DNA from: Symsagittifera roscoffensis
Lineage: Eukaryota > Xenacoelomorpha > Acoela > Convolutidae
Direction: 5' to 3'
Assembly (NCBI RefSeq): GCF_963678635.1
Contig: NC_087066.1
Coordinates: forward strand, 59,786,312-59,850,311
DNA length: 64,000 nt
The notes under the pieces are model-generated. The model had not been told where the DNA came from and did no database searches. It worked only from the letters and a program-made list of their open reading frames with translations. The translations under genes were made by a program, and so were the position numbers. Positions within the stretch are counted from its first letter, which is position 1, and each line of letters starts with the position of its first letter. Below are positions 55,396-64,000 of this stretch, piece after piece.

Positions 55396-56106
55396 ATGGC
55401 AATGAAACTGAGATTCTATTTCGATGTAGTTTCGCCTTACTCTTTTCTCGCCTTTAGAGCTTTGAAAAATCAAAAAAGTTGGCAGAAGATCATGAAAATT
55501 GAGTTATCGCCAATTTTCTTAGGCGGAATAATGCAGAAAAGTAAAAACAGTGGACCTGGTTTGCATCAATTAAAAGCGCAGTATATGCAAAAGGACTTGA
55601 AATACATGGGCTCACTCTTTGGTATTAATGATTTTGCAATACCGTATAATATGGGTGAAATACTGTTCAGTAGTCGAAGCACTATAGATGCGCAACGTAT
55701 GCTGTTGATGGTCAACGAATATGAAGGATTCGAGGCATGTATGGCAGTCTCAGATGCATTCTTTGACTATATTTGGACATCTGACGGTAAAACTGATATC
55801 GAGGCTGGATTGGATTCCTTTTTGAATATTTTACGGGTTTCAGAGAAGGTTTCCCGACAGACTTTGGAACAAGTCAATGAAACAATGAAAAGTCAAGAAG
55901 ATTATGCCAAAGTAAAAGCGCGGCTAACGGAAAAAACTAATGAGGCTGTTGATAAATTTGGAATTTTCGGGGCACCTAGTTTTGTTGTTTGGGATAATGA
56001 GAAGAATGACAATTGGAAGATGTTCTTCGGAGCTGACAGATTGTTTGCCTTAGCTTCGCTGTATAATCTTCCTTTTGAGGGCTTGAATTTAAAGCTTAAA
56101 CTTTGA
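55396..56106 (+). CDS. GSTK1: Kappa-class glutathione S-transferase
   Basis: A 236-residue, uninterrupted frame with a DsbA/thioredoxin-like fold of the GST-kappa / 2-hydroxychromene-2-carboxylate isomerase family (human GSTK1 has 226 residues). Seen: FYFDVVSPYSF at residues 7-17 with the catalytic Ser of SPYS; an LSPIFLGGIM strand; FGIFGAPSFVVWDN with the cis-Pro loop (~195); and MFFGADRLFALASLY, the family's C-terminal signature. The enzyme conjugates glutathione to electrophiles, usually in mitochondria or peroxisomes; no clear targeting sequence is visible. The ATG at 55396 was chosen because the frame has no earlier ATG and a splice acceptor (TTTCAG) ends at 55390. The coding region has no introns while the neighbour is intron-rich, so a retrogene or an upstream 5' UTR exon is possible. 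Confidence 0.88.
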   Translation: MAMKLRFYFDVVSPYSFLAFRALKNQKSWQKIMKIELSPIFLGGIMQKSKNSGPGLHQLKAQYMQKDLKYMGSLFGINDFAIPYNMGEILFSSRSTIDAQRMLLMVNEYEGFEACMAVSDAFFDYIWTSDGKTDIEAGLDSFLNILRVSEKVSRQTLEQVNETMKSQEDYAKVKARLTEKTNEAVDKFGIFGAPSFVVWDNEKNDNWKMFFGADRLFALASLYNLPFEGLNLKLKL

Positions 56107-56246
56107 AGTATCAGAAATTTGTATTTATAATCTTTATTAATTCCAAATCTTAATTTATCAAATTTTTTATGTGTTTAGCGTTTTCAAGTGTCCTGATCAT
56201 AAACTTTGGATGCTTCAGAACGTTCAATTTTTTTCAGAGATTTAGA

Positions 56247-62014
<5,768 letters not shown>

Positions 62015-64000
62015 AACCCCTCCCCTTCATTGAACTAGCCTAGCTGATTACAAACAAACAAGCCGACGACAGCAGGACATACATGATATATTGGATCATC
62101 TAGTAGGCCACACAAACAAATGCAAATACACGCAATCAATGAAGGCGACTAAATTTAAATCCTAAACATATGCGATTAGAGTTCTAGCGTTCCCCTGGAA
62201 AAGAAATACAGCTTGTCTCGTACCTTGGAGGTCAATAAAACACGCGGAAGATGTTAAGGGTCGTCTTAAATATTGGCAGTAAAACTTGTTCACATCACCC
62301 AGATTGCTACTACCATCTGAAACGGAAACTGAAATTCAGACCGAGCTAGTTTACCTCATTGTATCAGAATTTACCCACATCGAAGTTGATTATAGACTCA
62401 GTTGTTATGCTTTGTCGGCTATTGCTTGAAGTTGTAGCTTCGGTTTGAATTGAATAATTTATCCAGAATATGACCGTCATAATGTCAACTATTCGACGTG
62501 CTTTTCGAATAGAACAGGCATTCTAGTCTGAATCTATAGAAAGATCATCTCCGCGCGGTTTTATTAAAAATTTATTTTATTCCTGTTCATTTTTGGAAAT
62601 GCAGATCAATTTGAATAATCTTTTTATAATCTAAGGATCAATTATTAATTTGTCGATATGTTGCTTTTAATTATTATTCGTGGTTTCGATTTAAATCCTC
62701 CCAAGCACTAACGCGGGCGGAAGTTACCCACAAATATTGTCCTCTAAATTCCTTCACTTTTCTTCCCCATCCTATTTATTTCCTGAATCACCCCCACCCC
62801 TTCCCTCTCCCAACATACCAACCCATTTACCTTACTTTAACTATGTCTACTATTTTCTGACCTGCCAATGTGTTGCAATTCTATCTTTTCGAATTGGCAA
62901 AAACTATCATGAGTAGTTTATTTAGAACAAATGGAGTTTCAGGAGCTGTTCGATCTTATCTTAAAGAAAAGCTTCCTATATTGAGATTGCAAAAGTAGTG
63001 TCTACTGAAAATGAAATGGGTTGTTTCTTTTCAGCTTGATTAAAATTCAAAGTATGACCAAACTGGTTTGATGTATGAACACATTGTGTTTCACAAACTG
63101 CTGGCGTTGATTGCAATACGCAAATTGTTAACGTAAACTGAAATGATTCTAATGGTTCCGTAGTATTTGAAAGAGAGTTCAGTTTGGTTGTTTGGGTCAT
63201 GCTTTGTTTGTGTTGGAAATGTATAATACTTCATGAGTGCTCGTTTCGTTTGATAAAAGCCCTCTCATCTTGTCTTTACTTCATAATATGTACTACATTT
63301 CCACATGCAAAACCCAAAAAAATCTATCTCAACCTAAATGCTCTGCATAAATGAACGCAAAACAATACTTCCACCTTCAAAATAATGTGAAATGAATTTG
63401 TGAATTGAATGCATGTCAAGCATTTGTCTATCTTTTATATTCTCAGTCGTCAACTTCCTCGTAGTGATTATTAATACAATTCAATAAATAAATAAAATAA
63501 ATAATCACGACAGAACAAAAACCGTTTATTAATTGTCTAACGTGCTTCTTTTCTACCTATTCAAAAATATTTCATAATTTATTTGCCCAAATTTCAGTAG
63601 TAAGTAGCGCATGAAACTACCAACTACAGAATTTTAAAAGAGCTTATTTGGTTCTAAAAGCCATCTCAGAGAAATTGTCAATTAAGTGAATCAGAGCTAC
63701 GTATGTGAAATCAACATAGCCTTGGGCAAAGCAAATGTTGGTAGTTTCTGCAATTGTTTTAACAGTGCATCATGAAAACAGTAATTTTAATCAAATTTTG
63801 GTATGGAAAGACAATTAGTTACTAAATTTTATCATCTCACTGAAATTCATGCGTTTTTGCATTTGACAGCAATTAGTTTGATCGAAATTTCAGTAAGAAG
63901 TTCAATTCACCATTGAGCCAATGTTTATATAGTGGTTTCTAACGAAAAAAAAGCAACAATGACTTTCGCTTAAAAGCAACTGTTTGTTTGTGATTGGCAC
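62015..64000 (+). other. G-beta 3' UTR and downstream flank
   Basis: No further coding exon is seen. An AATAAA lies at 62234-62239 in the likely 3' UTR, and a cluster of AATAAA-type words lies at about 63482-63502, so one or more polyadenylation sites are possible. The only frame of note (62976-63200, minus) has no recognisable domain. Confidence 0.5.

Overview
The window is animal nuclear DNA from an invertebrate-type genome that I cannot place further. It is AT-rich, has GT-AG introns, and is dominated by mobile elements. Two host genes are secure, both at the right end: a single-open-frame kappa-class glutathione S-transferase (55396-56106) and the complete eight-coding-exon gene for the heterotrimeric G-protein beta subunit (56247-62014, 340 residues when spliced). 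A third host signal is one possible orphan exon at 1211-1417.

Layout. (1) 1-3574: AT-rich DNA with small repeats and a foldback hairpin. (2) 3575-26410: a 22.8-kb imperfect palindrome, about 9 kb of inverted arm on each side of a repeat-rich centre. Its arms carry decayed, inverted relatives of the retroelement found further right, plus later insertions: a TIR-bounded element with a 75-bp minisatellite in the left arm, and a LINE fragment with target-site duplication and a SINE in the right arm. (3) About 26.6-37.36 kb: a decaying Polinton/Maverick or adintovirus-like element. It has a protein-primed family-B DNA polymerase with N-terminal zinc fingers (many lesions), a PC4-like coactivator, two unrecognised proteins, an intact adenain-type protease, and the C-terminal part of a double-jelly-roll major capsid protein cut by a 200-N gap. 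(4) About 37.6-53.6 kb: a giant Ty3/Gypsy-class retroelement. ORF1 is a 3156-residue Gag-PR-RT-RH-IN polyprotein ending in a macro-like domain. ORF2 is a 982-residue protein with an SGNH/GDSL hydrolase domain. (5) 53.9-54.5 kb: a LINE endonuclease fragment. (6) 55.4-62.0 kb: the host genes, with SINE-laden introns. (7) The 3' flank.

The most interesting system is the giant Gypsy element. Gag-Pol carries a C-terminal macro-like fold, and a separate downstream ORF carries a complete-looking SGNH triad. The decayed copies in the palindrome retain the same ORF2 N-terminus, the same ORF2 C-terminal motif and the same macro-like domain. The architecture is therefore that of an old lineage and not a one-off capture. 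The paralogous macro copy also shows that the ORF1 stop codon (TAG, 48849-48851) falls inside the domain, at a position that is Tyr in the relative.
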